Below, piece after piece: positions 35,909 through 43,482 of a stretch of DNA of 64,000 nucleotides (positions are counted from its first letter, which is position 1; every line of letters begins with the position of its first letter). Position numbers and translations under genes: made by a program. The notes beneath the pieces are model-generated. The model made no database searches, had not been told where the DNA came from, and worked only from the letters and a program-made list of their open reading frames with translations. This DNA comes from GH45 sp046704385 (lineage in GTDB: Bacteria; Bacteroidota; Bacteroidia; Bacteroidales; SZUA-534): assembly GCA_046704385.1 (NCBI GenBank), contig JBJKSB010000013.1:124001-188000 (forward strand). The letters are read 5' to 3'.

Positions 35909-37534
35909 CTATTTAATTATCACCTTCTGAATATTATGATTCATACCTGATTTGATCTCCACAAGATAAATTCCCTTATTAAATTCCGAAACATCAATAG
36001 TCTTTTGGTTTGGAGATAAGGTTGAGGCAAAAACGGTTTTCCCCGAAAAATCATACATTATAATGTTTGCATTATCACAATCTTTGGATATGGTCAATTT
36101 TAATTGTCCGTTACACACAGGATTCGGGTAAACGGAAAACGCGTTTTCATTTCCAAAGTTGTCATTAACTGAAACAGGAATTTCTGTCGAAAAAACTTTA
36201 TACTCATAGGCTGATAATGTAATGGCAGTGTCCAGGCTGACATCAGTATTGTTTAACTCATCATGCATGCTGGTGTTGGCGACTGCATCGGGTAATACAA
36301 ATGTTTTATCGGCATTCCTTAGATTTATTACAACAAAAACCCGTTCGGTTTCATAATCTTTCTTAAAGGCACAGATATCAGATTTTACATAACTTGATAA
36401 TTTTCCGCGTCGTATGGCCATGCTATTATTTCGTATGCTGATAATTTTTGTCATATCCGGAATAATGCTTACATCCTCATTCCAGTTAATCACCGACGAA
36501 TTAAAAGGGAAAGGCATGGCAACTGTGTTTCCAACCTCCATTCCGTTATAGATAAAGGGTACGCTTTTCATCCAGGCGGTAACTGCAAAAGCAGCAAGGG
36601 TACCGGTTTTACCTCCAAATATTGTGTAGGGTGAACCATCGCTGCCGTATATATCGTGGTTGCTTAGGTAACGGGCAACACTCTGATTAGCTGTAGCATT
36701 TAAATATTCCGCATTATTGGAGTTATTGATGAGCGTAACGGAACTGTTATTTTTGTAAATGGGAACAACACTGTTATAGTAAAACTGAAAACCGAAAATA
36801 AGATCAAATCCGGCTGTATAATTTGCAGTTCGGTCCCCTTCTGCCAACAGAATTAGCTTATGCGATGTAATACTTCTTAATGATGTAATAGCTTCCTTCC
36901 AAAAATCTACCGGAGGCGAGTTTGCCCCGTCGCATCTGAAACCATCAACATTAGCTGTAAAAATCCAGTAACGCATCGCTTTGATCATCTCAGCCCTCAT
37001 TTCTGAATTCCCGAAATCCAACGCCGCTACATCTGAATAGTTACTAAACTGTAGAATATTACCACTTCCATCCTGTTGATACCAGTCTTTATGTTCTGTG
37101 ATCCATGGGTGATCCCACGACGTTTGGTTCTGAACCCAATCGAGAATGACAGCCATATTTCTTTCATGGGCACCATCTACCAATGCACGAAGGTCGTCCA
37201 GCGTGCCAAATTCTGAGCCAACACTATATAAATCTTTAATACAATAAGGCGAATTAAAAGCATTCAGGGTACCCACCGGATACACAGGCATTAAATAAAT
37301 AACATTTACACCAAGGTCCTTTATATTATCGAGCCGGTCAATAACTCCCTGAAAATCGCGGGTTGAACTGAAGCAGCGCATATTAACCTGGTAAATCACT
37401 GCATCCACGGCATCAGGAACACCGGAAAAAGGAGTCCCATATTGGTCGGGATCCTGTGCATAAACGAAATTTGTGGAAATTGAAAAAACGATTGAAAATA
37501 CAATTAATTGGATAATTTTTGAAAAAGTCTTCAT
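35909..37534 (-). CDS. Secreted GH13 alpha-amylase with type IX secretion tail
   Basis: A 541-residue enzyme from the ATG at 37534 (signal peptide MKTFSKIIQLIVFSIVFSIS; an ATG at 37585 lies upstream but would bury it). The GH13 regions are visible: NVIYLMPVYPVG, VDGFRCDGANSPP with the nucleophile Asp, LLAEGD with the acid/base Glu, and YLSNHDIYG with the transition-state His-Asp. Residues ~455-541 are a Por-type C-terminal signal (FSVYPNPVCNGQL, YDFSGKTVF, FNKGIYLVEI), directing export through the type IX system to the surface. It would cut alpha-1,4-glucans such as starch or glycogen outside the cell. No other polysaccharide genes adjoin it, so it is a lone hydrolase. Confidence 0.9.
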   Translation of the reverse strand: MKTFSKIIQLIVFSIVFSISTNFVYAQDPDQYGTPFSGVPDAVDAVIYQVNMRCFSSTRDFQGVIDRLDNIKDLGVNVIYLMPVYPVGTLNAFNSPYCIKDLYSVGSEFGTLDDLRALVDGAHERNMAVILDWVQNQTSWDHPWITEHKDWYQQDGSGNILQFSNYSDVAALDFGNSEMRAEMIKAMRYWIFTANVDGFRCDGANSPPVDFWKEAITSLRSITSHKLILLAEGDRTANYTAGFDLIFGFQFYYNSVVPIYKNNSSVTLINNSNNAEYLNATANQSVARYLSNHDIYGSDGSPYTIFGGKTGTLAAFAVTAWMKSVPFIYNGMEVGNTVAMPFPFNSSVINWNEDVSIIPDMTKIISIRNNSMAIRRGKLSSYVKSDICAFKKDYETERVFVVINLRNADKTFVLPDAVANTSMHDELNNTDVSLDTAITLSAYEYKVFSTEIPVSVNDNFGNENAFSVYPNPVCNGQLKLTISKDCDNANIIMYDFSGKTVFASTLSPNQKTIDVSEFNKGIYLVEIKSGMNHNIQKVIIK

Positions 37535-37618
37535 ATTCAATGGTTTATGTTTGTTATAATTGCCTATTTTTGATGTTTTCATCAATATATTGATTTGTAA
37601 ACTTTAATTTACTTAATA

Positions 37619-37626
37619 CAAACTTA
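37619..37626 (-). promoter_or_regulatory. -7 element (TAAGTTTG on the minus strand) before the amylase gene
   Basis: Exact TAnnTTTG on the minus strand, 84 bases before the ATG at 37534. No -33 element is clear. Confidence 0.3.
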
Positions 37627-37638
37627 TGCTTTCCAATC

Positions 37639-38269
37639 ATGATAGATTTTTGGGAAAACAATTTTAAAGCCGGGAATATTAAATGGGGGAAGGAACCAGC
37701 TGATTCAGCAATTATTGCCAACAAAATATTTTTAACAAATAAAATAAAAAATATTCTAATTCCGGGAATTGGATATGGAAGAAATGCATTAAATTTTTTT
37801 GGAAAACGGTATTAAGGTTACGGGTATTGAGATTTCAGAGTCGGCTATCAAAATGGCAAGGAACGATTATGATTTGAACATACCCATTCACAAGGGTTCT
37901 GTAATGCAAATGCCTTTTGATGATAAGATATTTGACGGGATATATTGTTATGCTTTAATTCATCTTTTGAGCAAACCTCAGCGACAAAAGTTTATCAGTG
38001 CCTGTTCCGCGCAATTAAAAAAGGGGGGCATTATGGTATTTACCATGATATCGGATAAAACATCTGTTTTTGGTGAAGGAAAATACTTAAGCAAAAACCG
38101 TTATCAGGTTCCCAACGGACTGGCCGTTTATTTCTATAATATGGAATCAGCAAAATATGAGTTTCAACAATTTGAATTGATTCAGGTAAGCGAGATTAAT
38201 GAGCCTGTTAAATTCATGAAAAATGAACCGCCTTTAAAAATGATATTGGTGGTTTGTCGAAAAAAATAA
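37639..38269 (+). pseudogene. SAM-dependent methyltransferase with a frameshift at a T7 run
   Basis: An ATG at 37639 opens MIDFWENNFKAGNIKWGK and reads through the glycine-rich SAM site IPGIGYGRNALNF, then stops at a TAA 15 bases after the run of seven T at 37794-37800. The +1 frame continues from there as LENGIKVTGIEISESAIKMA (motif II acid Glu) and runs to 38269 with GSVMQMPFDD, YALIHLL and GGIMVF, the rest of a class I methyltransferase (TehB/Methyltransf_25 type). Six T instead of seven would join the two into one ~209-residue protein. It is therefore a one-base insertion in a homopolymer: a real lesion, a sequencing error, or slippage on the T-run. The target is unknown. Confidence 0.82.
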
Positions 38270-38630
38270 GATTAGATTGATATAAGATAATTTCAAAAAA
38301 TGCTGATAGTATATAACGAAATTTATCCTTCAGTCTGGCCTCAGACCATACAGCTTCTCTAAGGGAAAAAAGCTGATATATAACAACTGACCAAACTTTG
38401 AAGAATTGCAGTATTTCACCTATGGTGGATTTAGATTCACTATCGGCGTAGTCGATTTCACCGCCGGGCGGCTTAGTTTCACGTCCGGTCGAGTTGATTT
38501 CAGCACCGGTGGAATCAATTTCATTGCCGGCGTAGTCGATTTCAGTATGCGCCGGGTTAATTTCATTATCGGTGACGATGATTTCATCCAGTGTGGGTGA
38601 GTGTCCAGGTTTCTTTGTCAATGAGCACAT
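38214..38630 (-). CDS. Heptapeptide-repeat hypothetical protein
   Basis: A 138-residue ORF. After MCSLTKKPGHSPTLDEIIV come about nine copies of a seven-residue unit of the type G/x-N-E-I-D-S-T, for example NEIDSTG, AEINSTG, GEIDYAD, encoded by a 21-bp tandem repeat. A hydrophobic, aromatic C-terminal third (residues ~80-138) overlaps the 3' end of the methyltransferase on the other strand. A well-formed promoter, TTTG-18-TATATTTG, ends 11 bases before the ATG, which favours real expression in this direction; the repeat is also open on the plus strand (VVDFTAG-like units). I do not recognise a family with a known function. It could still be a non-coding minisatellite. Confidence 0.5.
   Translation of the reverse strand: MCSLTKKPGHSPTLDEIIVTDNEINPAHTEIDYAGNEIDSTGAEINSTGRETKPPGGEIDYADSESKSTIGEILQFFKVWSVVIYQLFSLREAVWSEARLKDKFRYILSAFFEIILYQSNLIFFDKPPISFLKAVHFS
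38411..38595. repeat. 21-bp tandem repeat, about nine units
   Basis: The word TTTCA (once ATTCA) recurs at 38415, 38436, 38457, 38478, 38499, 38520, 38541, 38562 and 38583, exactly 21 bases apart each time. The rest of the unit is degenerate but has a common CCGG/CGGT core. The period is a multiple of three, so both strands stay open, and the minus strand spells a heptapeptide repeat. There are no unique spacers, so this is not a CRISPR array. Confidence 0.88.
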
Positions 38631-38641
38631 TAGCTAATGAA

Positions 38642-38671
38642 CAAATATAAAATTCAGTAGATTCAACCAAA
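38642..38671 (-). promoter_or_regulatory. Bacteroidota promoter (TTTG, 18 bases, TATATTTG) on the minus strand
   Basis: Minus-strand TTTG (38671-38668) and exact TAnnTTTG (38649-38642) are 18 bases apart, within the known 17-23 range. It points at the heptapeptide-repeat ORF, whose ATG is 11 bases on. Confidence 0.55.
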
Positions 38672-38721
38672 TCTTTTGTCTAAGAAATTTATACGCTTAT
38701 CTTAGTAGAAATCTTTCACGC

Positions 38722-40446
38722 ATGTCAAAACTATTCAGGCAAAAATCAATCAAGCATATTTTAGATCAGGTGGGCAGTGAAAAGCTGGGCCAGATGAACC
38801 GTAATTTAAATGTCCGCGACCTTACAGCACTGGGAATTGCTGCAATTATAGGTGCCGGTATTTTTAGTACTATTGGTACAGCAGCGGTTAATGGGGGGCC
38901 GGCGGTCTCCACCCTTTTTATTCTTACGGCTATAGCATGTGGATTTTCAGCCTTATGCTATGCCCAGTTTGCCAGCGCCATACCTATAAGTGGCAGTGCA
39001 TATACTTATGCTTACGCTTCGTTTGGTGAGTTGGTGGCCTGGATTATCGGTTGGGATTTAATTATGGAATATGCTATTGGAAATATTGCCGTAGCTATAT
39101 CATGGAGTGATTATTTTACGGGTTTAATGTCGGGTTTGGGAATGCATATTCCGGCCTTTTTTTCGGTAGACTATCTGAGTGCATCCCGGGGATTTCATGA
39201 AGCAGCCCAGTTAATGGCCACCGGAGTCGATTTTTCGTCTTTAACCGCCGGTTTGCAGGAAGCCTGGACAGCCTGGACCACAGCACCCATGATTGGCGCT
39301 TTCAGGATTATTGCTGATTTGCCGGCCTTTTTAATTGTGGTAGCTATTACAGCACTAGTATATATTGGTATCCAGGAAGCTAAAGTGGCTGGCAATATTA
39401 TGGTTATATTGAAAATTGTCATTTTAATGGTCGTCATAGGTATCGGGGCCATGTATGTCAACCCGGAAAACTGGAGTCCTTTTGCTCCCCATGGTTTTGG
39501 AGGAGTGATGAAAGGAGTTTCAGGAGTGTTTTTTGCCTATATCGGTTTTGATGCTATAAGTACTACCGCTGAGGAAGCTAAAAACCCACGGCGCGACCTT
39601 CCCCGTGCAATGATCTGGGCACTGGTGATCACTACGATACTTTATGTACTTATCAGCCTGGTACTAACTGGAATGGTTCATTATAGTGAGCTCGGAGTGG
39701 GTGATCCGCTGGCTTATGCATTTCAGAAAGTACATTTACCAGGGTTATCAGGAATAATTGCACTGAGTGCGGTAATTGCCATGGCTTCGGTACTGTTGGT
39801 TTTCCAGGTAGGGCAGCCCCGTATCTGGATGAGCATGAGCCGCGACGGTTTATTGCCTCCACGATTTTCCAAAATTCACCGCCGTTTCAAAACTCCTGCA
39901 TTTGCTACTATTATAACAGGTGTTTTGGTAGCCACACCTACTTTATTTATGAACCTGACGGAAGTAACCGATTTAACCAGTATTGGTACCTTATTTGCTT
40001 TTGTACTGGTTTCGGGTGGAATATTATTGATAGATAAAAATCCAAGCCAAAATAAAGATCACGAAGGTTTTAGAGTTCCATTTTTTGGTAGCCGTTATAT
40101 TATTCCGGGATTATGGATCATTGTCATTTTAGCTGGAGTTATCTTTTGGCCGACTGAGTTAAGAGCATTGCCACATAATGTTGCAAACATGCCCTGGGCT
40201 GAGTTTAAACACCAGATCCCTTTCACGGGCTTTCTACTCGTAGCCATTATTCTTTCAATAATATCCGTAATTAAAAATCTGTCCGTAATACCTGTTTTTG
40301 GACTTTTAATTAATCTTTACCTGATGTCGCAACTGGGTATCACGAATTGGTTGCGGTTTTTAATCTGGCTGGTTATCGGGTTGGTACTGTATTTTACCTA
40401 TGGATTTAAACATAGCAAGTTAGGTGATTTGGAAGCTTTGGAATAG
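38722..40446 (+). CDS. APC-family amino-acid permease, cationic amino acid transporter type
   Basis: A 574-residue polytopic protein with 12-14 membrane segments. The first segment LTALGIAAIIGAGIFSTIGT holds the GAGIF substrate-binding turn, followed by CGFSALCYAQFASAIPISGSAYTYAYASFGE and GFDAISTTAEEAKNPRRDLP, all characteristic of the CAT/YfnA group that carries Arg, Lys or other amino acids. The start MSKLFRQKSIKHI matches the family N-terminus. It has a promoter region shared with the divergent repeat ORF (38631-38721) and no operon partner; the next gene on the right, marR, reads the other way. The exact substrate is not evident. Confidence 0.9.
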   Translation: MSKLFRQKSIKHILDQVGSEKLGQMNRNLNVRDLTALGIAAIIGAGIFSTIGTAAVNGGPAVSTLFILTAIACGFSALCYAQFASAIPISGSAYTYAYASFGELVAWIIGWDLIMEYAIGNIAVAISWSDYFTGLMSGLGMHIPAFFSVDYLSASRGFHEAAQLMATGVDFSSLTAGLQEAWTAWTTAPMIGAFRIIADLPAFLIVVAITALVYIGIQEAKVAGNIMVILKIVILMVVIGIGAMYVNPENWSPFAPHGFGGVMKGVSGVFFAYIGFDAISTTAEEAKNPRRDLPRAMIWALVITTILYVLISLVLTGMVHYSELGVGDPLAYAFQKVHLPGLSGIIALSAVIAMASVLLVFQVGQPRIWMSMSRDGLLPPRFSKIHRRFKTPAFATIITGVLVATPTLFMNLTEVTDLTSIGTLFAFVLVSGGILLIDKNPSQNKDHEGFRVPFFGSRYIIPGLWIIVILAGVIFWPTELRALPHNVANMPWAEFKHQIPFTGFLLVAIILSIISVIKNLSVIPVFGLLINLYLMSQLGITNWLRFLIWLVIGLVLYFTYGFKHSKLGDLEALE

Positions 40447-40605
40447 CAGGTCAAATAACATAAATTATCAATAAAAATAAGGGCATAAAATGGTGCTTCC
40501 GGAAATAAAAAAAATTAAAGGATACTTCATTTGTGGGGTTGCATCTTTCCATGTTGTTTAGCGAAAACAGAACCCACGAGCTTTGGAGGAGCTTTATGCC
40601 ATGTC

Positions 40606-41034
40606 TTAAATCGATTCCACATTTCTCACAAATTTCTTCAATAATTTCAGGAACTCCGTTTTTTCATCCGAAGTAAAACCTTTAAGTGCACAATCGTAAA
40701 AAACATTGTTACTCTTGTTTATTTGCTTACAGGTTTTCTTGCCCTGGTCACTCAACTGTACTAAGGCCGTTCGCCTGTTTTCTTTGGGTATATCCCTGTC
40801 AACAAGTCCAATGTTCACCAGACCTTCCACAGTGCGGCTAATGGTACTTTTATCGAGTACCAGGTTATCCGACAATTCCGAAATATTCATACTTGTGTGT
40901 TCATCTATTTCAAGCAGGGTATGGCACTGGGTCAGGGTAACTCCGTCGCAGCACGATACTTTATTCTGTGCAAAAATGGAACGTTCCAGTTTGCGAATTT
41001 CCGACCGAAATTCCATAAGATACTTTTCATCCAT
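40606..41034 (-). CDS. MarR-family regulator with clustered cysteines, third gene of the hgcAB operon
   Basis: A 142-residue winged-helix regulator (LSDNLVLDKSTISRTVEGLV recognition helix, then wing DIPKENRRTALVQLSD). Near the N-terminus it has Cys28 and Cys29 and then Cys37 in SCCDGVTLTQCHTLLEI, an arrangement I associate with MarR proteins near arsenic or other thiophilic metal(loid) genes; it could bind Hg(II), As(III) or sense thiol oxidation. Its ATG is 12 bases after the hgcB stop and in the same direction, so it is co-transcribed. A palindrome upstream of hgcA is a plausible site for it, giving autoregulation. All regulatory statements are inference from position and motif; no sequence search was done. 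Confidence 0.85.
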   Translation of the reverse strand: MDEKYLMEFRSEIRKLERSIFAQNKVSCCDGVTLTQCHTLLEIDEHTSMNISELSDNLVLDKSTISRTVEGLVNIGLVDRDIPKENRRTALVQLSDQGKKTCKQINKSNNVFYDCALKGFTSDEKTEFLKLLKKFVRNVESI

Positions 41035-41046
41035 AATAATAAATAT

Positions 41047-41343
41047 TTAATTACAACAAGCGTCAGAGGAACAACTGCACGAGGGTTGTCCGCCTTTTAT
41101 CATAGAATTGAGTACCGCAGTAGCACAACCCACTCCCGAAACTACACTGATTGCCTCCGATTCGCAGTTCAGGGCACACGCCCCGCACTCCATGCATTTG
41201 TCCTTGTTGATAATATAAGCTCTTTTATTGTGCATACCAAAAACCTGGTGGGGACAAACGTAAACGCACATTTTGCAGCCAATACATTTGGTTTCGTCAT
41301 ATTTAAGCGAAACCACATTTTTTAAATATATCTGAGTATCCAT
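41047..41343 (-). CDS. hgcB: Mercury-methylation ferredoxin HgcB
   Basis: A 98-residue dicluster ferredoxin. Two 4Fe-4S motifs are complete, CIGCKMCVYVCP (Cys20, 23, 26, 30) and CMECGACALNC (Cys50, 53, 56, 60). The extra HgcB-specific cysteine is Cys73 in GVGCATAVLNS, and the tail ends with SCSCSSDACCN, which gives the vicinal C-terminal cysteine pair (Cys96-97) needed in HgcB. Ordinary ferredoxins lack these additions. HgcB reduces the corrinoid of HgcA and its terminal cysteines are thought to deliver Hg(II). It lies one base after hgcA, so translation is surely coupled, and it is followed by the MarR gene. Length fits the known ~95 residues. Confidence 0.95.
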   Translation of the reverse strand: MDTQIYLKNVVSLKYDETKCIGCKMCVYVCPHQVFGMHNKRAYIINKDKCMECGACALNCESEAISVVSGVGCATAVLNSMIKGGQPSCSCSSDACCN

Positions 41344-41344
41344 T

Positions 41345-42367
41345 TTAAGCGATGAATTGAGAAGTAATTAACATGATAAAACCTAACGAAGCCAAAGTAA
41401 TCTGAAAGGGTACATAGAACTTCATCTCCTTTTTGACTCCTGAAAGTGAGGTATAGGTGCTGGCCCCGGTAAAATTCATAGCCAGAAACGATGAAATGGC
41501 CATGCTCATCAATAATAGTGATACAAAACCTAATACTGAAAAAGGTTTATGAATAAGAAAAAAAGTTAACAGGAATACCAAAATCCCGATCACCAGACCT
41601 TTTCCGCCAAAACTCCGGAACGGCAGCCAGGGTAAAAGAACCGGTGCCAGAAAGGCTCCTGATATATACGATGTAAGGATAAACAACGTTGAAATAAGTC
41701 CGTTATGGATTATATTCTGAGAAGAATATCCATGGTTGCTAAAACCACTAATGGCTAACATAACCAGCAATATCAGCACCAGGTATTTGAGGGAATTAAC
41801 AATCTCAACCGGACTAAGTATCAGCCTGTCGTAAAAAGTGAAGTTGACGCTTTGCATCTCCTCCGATTTTTTGTATTTATCCTGCAGGTACTGCTTAATA
41901 TCTGAGGCTCGTACCGGACCAAATTTTACGTGGAATCCGGTGGCTGTTTTTACTTTATGTGCCGCAACACCGGGAGCTCCCAGCTGAGGTACAATAATTC
42001 TTTTGTGATCAATTTTGTTTTTTAAATCTGTTGACTCAATTTTATCAATCAATTCCTGGGTTCCAAAAGTTCCTTTGCCTGCCGCACACCATACATTTAC
42101 ACCTTTGGTATCAAGTACAAGTATCCATGCATTTAAACCCAACATATTTTTACGAAGGATGTCAAAGCTCAGCTTGTAATTGGCACTGACAAAAACATCT
42201 GAACCTTTATCCGGTGTTCCGATTTTATAAAGTCCCGGCTCAACTCTATAATTATTTCTACCTATCGAGCATCTCACTCTTAATGCCCCCAAGTGGTCTT
42301 TTGTTGACCATCGTGAATCAACGGTGGGTTCAACAACAATTTTAAGGTTCGTAAAATTCATAATCAT
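41345..42367 (-). CDS. hgcA: Mercury-methylation corrinoid membrane protein HgcA
   Basis: A 340-residue protein, close to the 338 of the Desulfovibrio ND132 prototype. The N-terminal corrinoid-binding domain carries the diagnostic cap-helix motif NVWCAAGKG, with the axial cobalt ligand at Cys94. After residue ~190 there are five membrane segments, including the conserved AMNFTGASTYTSLSGVKKEM between the fourth and fifth. HgcA transfers a methyl group from its methylcorrinoid to Hg(II), making methylmercury. The motif separates it from the related CdhD/AcsD corrinoid proteins, which lack a membrane domain. I chose the ATG at 42367; an ATG at 42361 also fits, and the TTG at 42373 is less likely. 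The operon is hgcA, hgcB, marR. Confidence 0.96.
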   Translation of the reverse strand: MIMNFTNLKIVVEPTVDSRWSTKDHLGALRVRCSIGRNNYRVEPGLYKIGTPDKGSDVFVSANYKLSFDILRKNMLGLNAWILVLDTKGVNVWCAAGKGTFGTQELIDKIESTDLKNKIDHKRIIVPQLGAPGVAAHKVKTATGFHVKFGPVRASDIKQYLQDKYKKSEEMQSVNFTFYDRLILSPVEIVNSLKYLVLILLVMLAISGFSNHGYSSQNIIHNGLISTLFILTSYISGAFLAPVLLPWLPFRSFGGKGLVIGILVFLLTFFLIHKPFSVLGFVSLLLMSMAISSFLAMNFTGASTYTSLSGVKKEMKFYVPFQITLASLGFIMLITSQFIA

Positions 42368-42374
42368 TTTCAAA

Positions 42375-42405
42375 TTAAAACAGTTGCAATTTACAACTAT
42401 TTTAA
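42375..42405. promoter_or_regulatory. Operator-like palindrome upstream of hgcA
   Basis: TTAAAACAGTTG (42375-42386) and CAACTATTTTAA (42394-42405) form a 12-bp inverted repeat with a single mismatch around CAATTTA. The centre, AGTTG-N7-CAACT, has the TTG...CAA pattern common in MarR-family sites. It ends 7 bases before the hgcA start, where a bound repressor would block transcription. An imperfect -7 element (TTAATTTG on the minus strand, 42378-42371) overlaps it. The regulator at 40606 is the obvious candidate ligand; this is inference. Confidence 0.6.
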
Positions 42406-42430
42406 TTCAAAACAATTGATTTGTGAAAAT

Positions 42431-43453
42431 TTATTTCATAAAACCCTTTAAACTTTTTATGTTTTCTTTGGTTGATGAAATATTCTGTTTGCAAACTTCA
42501 GCCGCTTTTTGGGCTGCAGGGGTCTTGCTTTGGCGCAGATATTTCAGTGCTTTTTCATTAAGTTCAAGGATGGTGTTATTTAGCTCTAAAGCCCCACTGT
42601 AATTTTTTTCATCGTACAGGGTTTTAAGGTCGTTTCCCATATCATACGAAAGTTGTAATAGAGCAAATCCGGGAACTTCCACATTTTCGGGATTAAACCG
42701 GAATGCCCTTTCAGCTGAAGCCATTTTTTGCTCAATGGGTTTAAGTTTTTGCCAGGCTGCAATGGTATCATTAAAATTAAAATCGCCATGGCAGTCTTTA
42801 ATTTTCTTTATAATCGCATCGTTACTTTGCTGGTAATCATTAATACTGATAGGACAGGTGAGTAGCTGCCACATTGGATCGGCGGGTAAATGTTTTAAAA
42901 TAAATTCCTGGGGTTTGGTTAAAAAATATTCAGGAAAGAATTTTTGAACAAATTTCCTGTTTTCATCAATATATCCTCCTCCCCAGGTGGCATCAATAAA
43001 TTGCCATTTATTATCTGCAAATACTGCATTCCAGGCATGGTCGGCATTGGTAAATTTTTTACCGGGTTTATAGCCATATCCTTTGCTATATCCCGATATC
43101 AAAAAGCAGGGAATATCATTAAAATCGCATAACGCCTTAAACAACTCGGAATATCCCTGGCAAATGGCACGATGGTATTTTAATACATCTTCGGCGCTGG
43201 TTTTGGGATTTGGATTTGCAGAAAAAAAGGTTTTGGTGTCATAAACAATATGGTGTGTGATCCAAAGATAATAGGACCATATTTTTTCATCAGGTGTATG
43301 AGCTTTTAAATTGATATAGTCTGATAACTTTTGAACTGTTTTACCGGCATCGTGCGGCGCATCGGCAATGTGTTGTTCAATGGTGTTAAGGTTTTGGCCC
43401 CGGGTAATATTTGCCCCAAACAATAGAGTAAAAGCAATGATAAAACGGATCAT
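42431..43453 (-). CDS. Secreted transglutaminase-like (cysteine protease fold) protein
   Basis: A 340-residue protein with a signal peptide (MIRFIIAFTLLFGANITRGQ). The transglutaminase-like catalytic triad is visible as Cys in AICQGYSELF, His in ADHAWNAVF and Asp in FIDATWGGGY, in residues ~90-170. The C-terminal half is helical with lysine/glutamate repeats. Related periplasmic proteins in Bacteroidota process or bind peptides and are of unclear function. It is the nearest gene upstream of hgcA and reads the same way, but 57 bases containing the palindrome separate them, so co-regulation with hgcAB is uncertain. No link to mercury is known. Confidence 0.78.
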   Translation of the reverse strand: MIRFIIAFTLLFGANITRGQNLNTIEQHIADAPHDAGKTVQKLSDYINLKAHTPDEKIWSYYLWITHHIVYDTKTFFSANPNPKTSAEDVLKYHRAICQGYSELFKALCDFNDIPCFLISGYSKGYGYKPGKKFTNADHAWNAVFADNKWQFIDATWGGGYIDENRKFVQKFFPEYFLTKPQEFILKHLPADPMWQLLTCPISINDYQQSNDAIIKKIKDCHGDFNFNDTIAAWQKLKPIEQKMASAERAFRFNPENVEVPGFALLQLSYDMGNDLKTLYDEKNYSGALELNNTILELNEKALKYLRQSKTPAAQKAAEVCKQNISSTKENIKSLKGFMK

Positions 43454-43482
43454 AATTATTCGTTTTTAAGTTGTAATTAATG

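Noticed and set aside
38411..38595. CRISPR array
   Set aside because: The units are contiguous 21-bp repeats with no unique spacers, no leader and no cas genes nearby.
40706..41325. Rightward ORFs opposite marR and hgcB
   Set aside because: They are antisense to two well-supported genes with complete motifs and have no domain of their own.
41345..42367. HgcA as an ordinary CO dehydrogenase/acetyl-CoA synthase corrinoid subunit
   Set aside because: The NVWCAAGK motif, the C-terminal five-segment membrane domain and the adjacent HgcB with Cys73 and terminal Cys pair do not fit CdhD/AcsD.
40606..42430. Mercury resistance (mer) operon
   Set aside because: No merA, merB, merT or merP-like gene lies near; the genes are of the methylation type.
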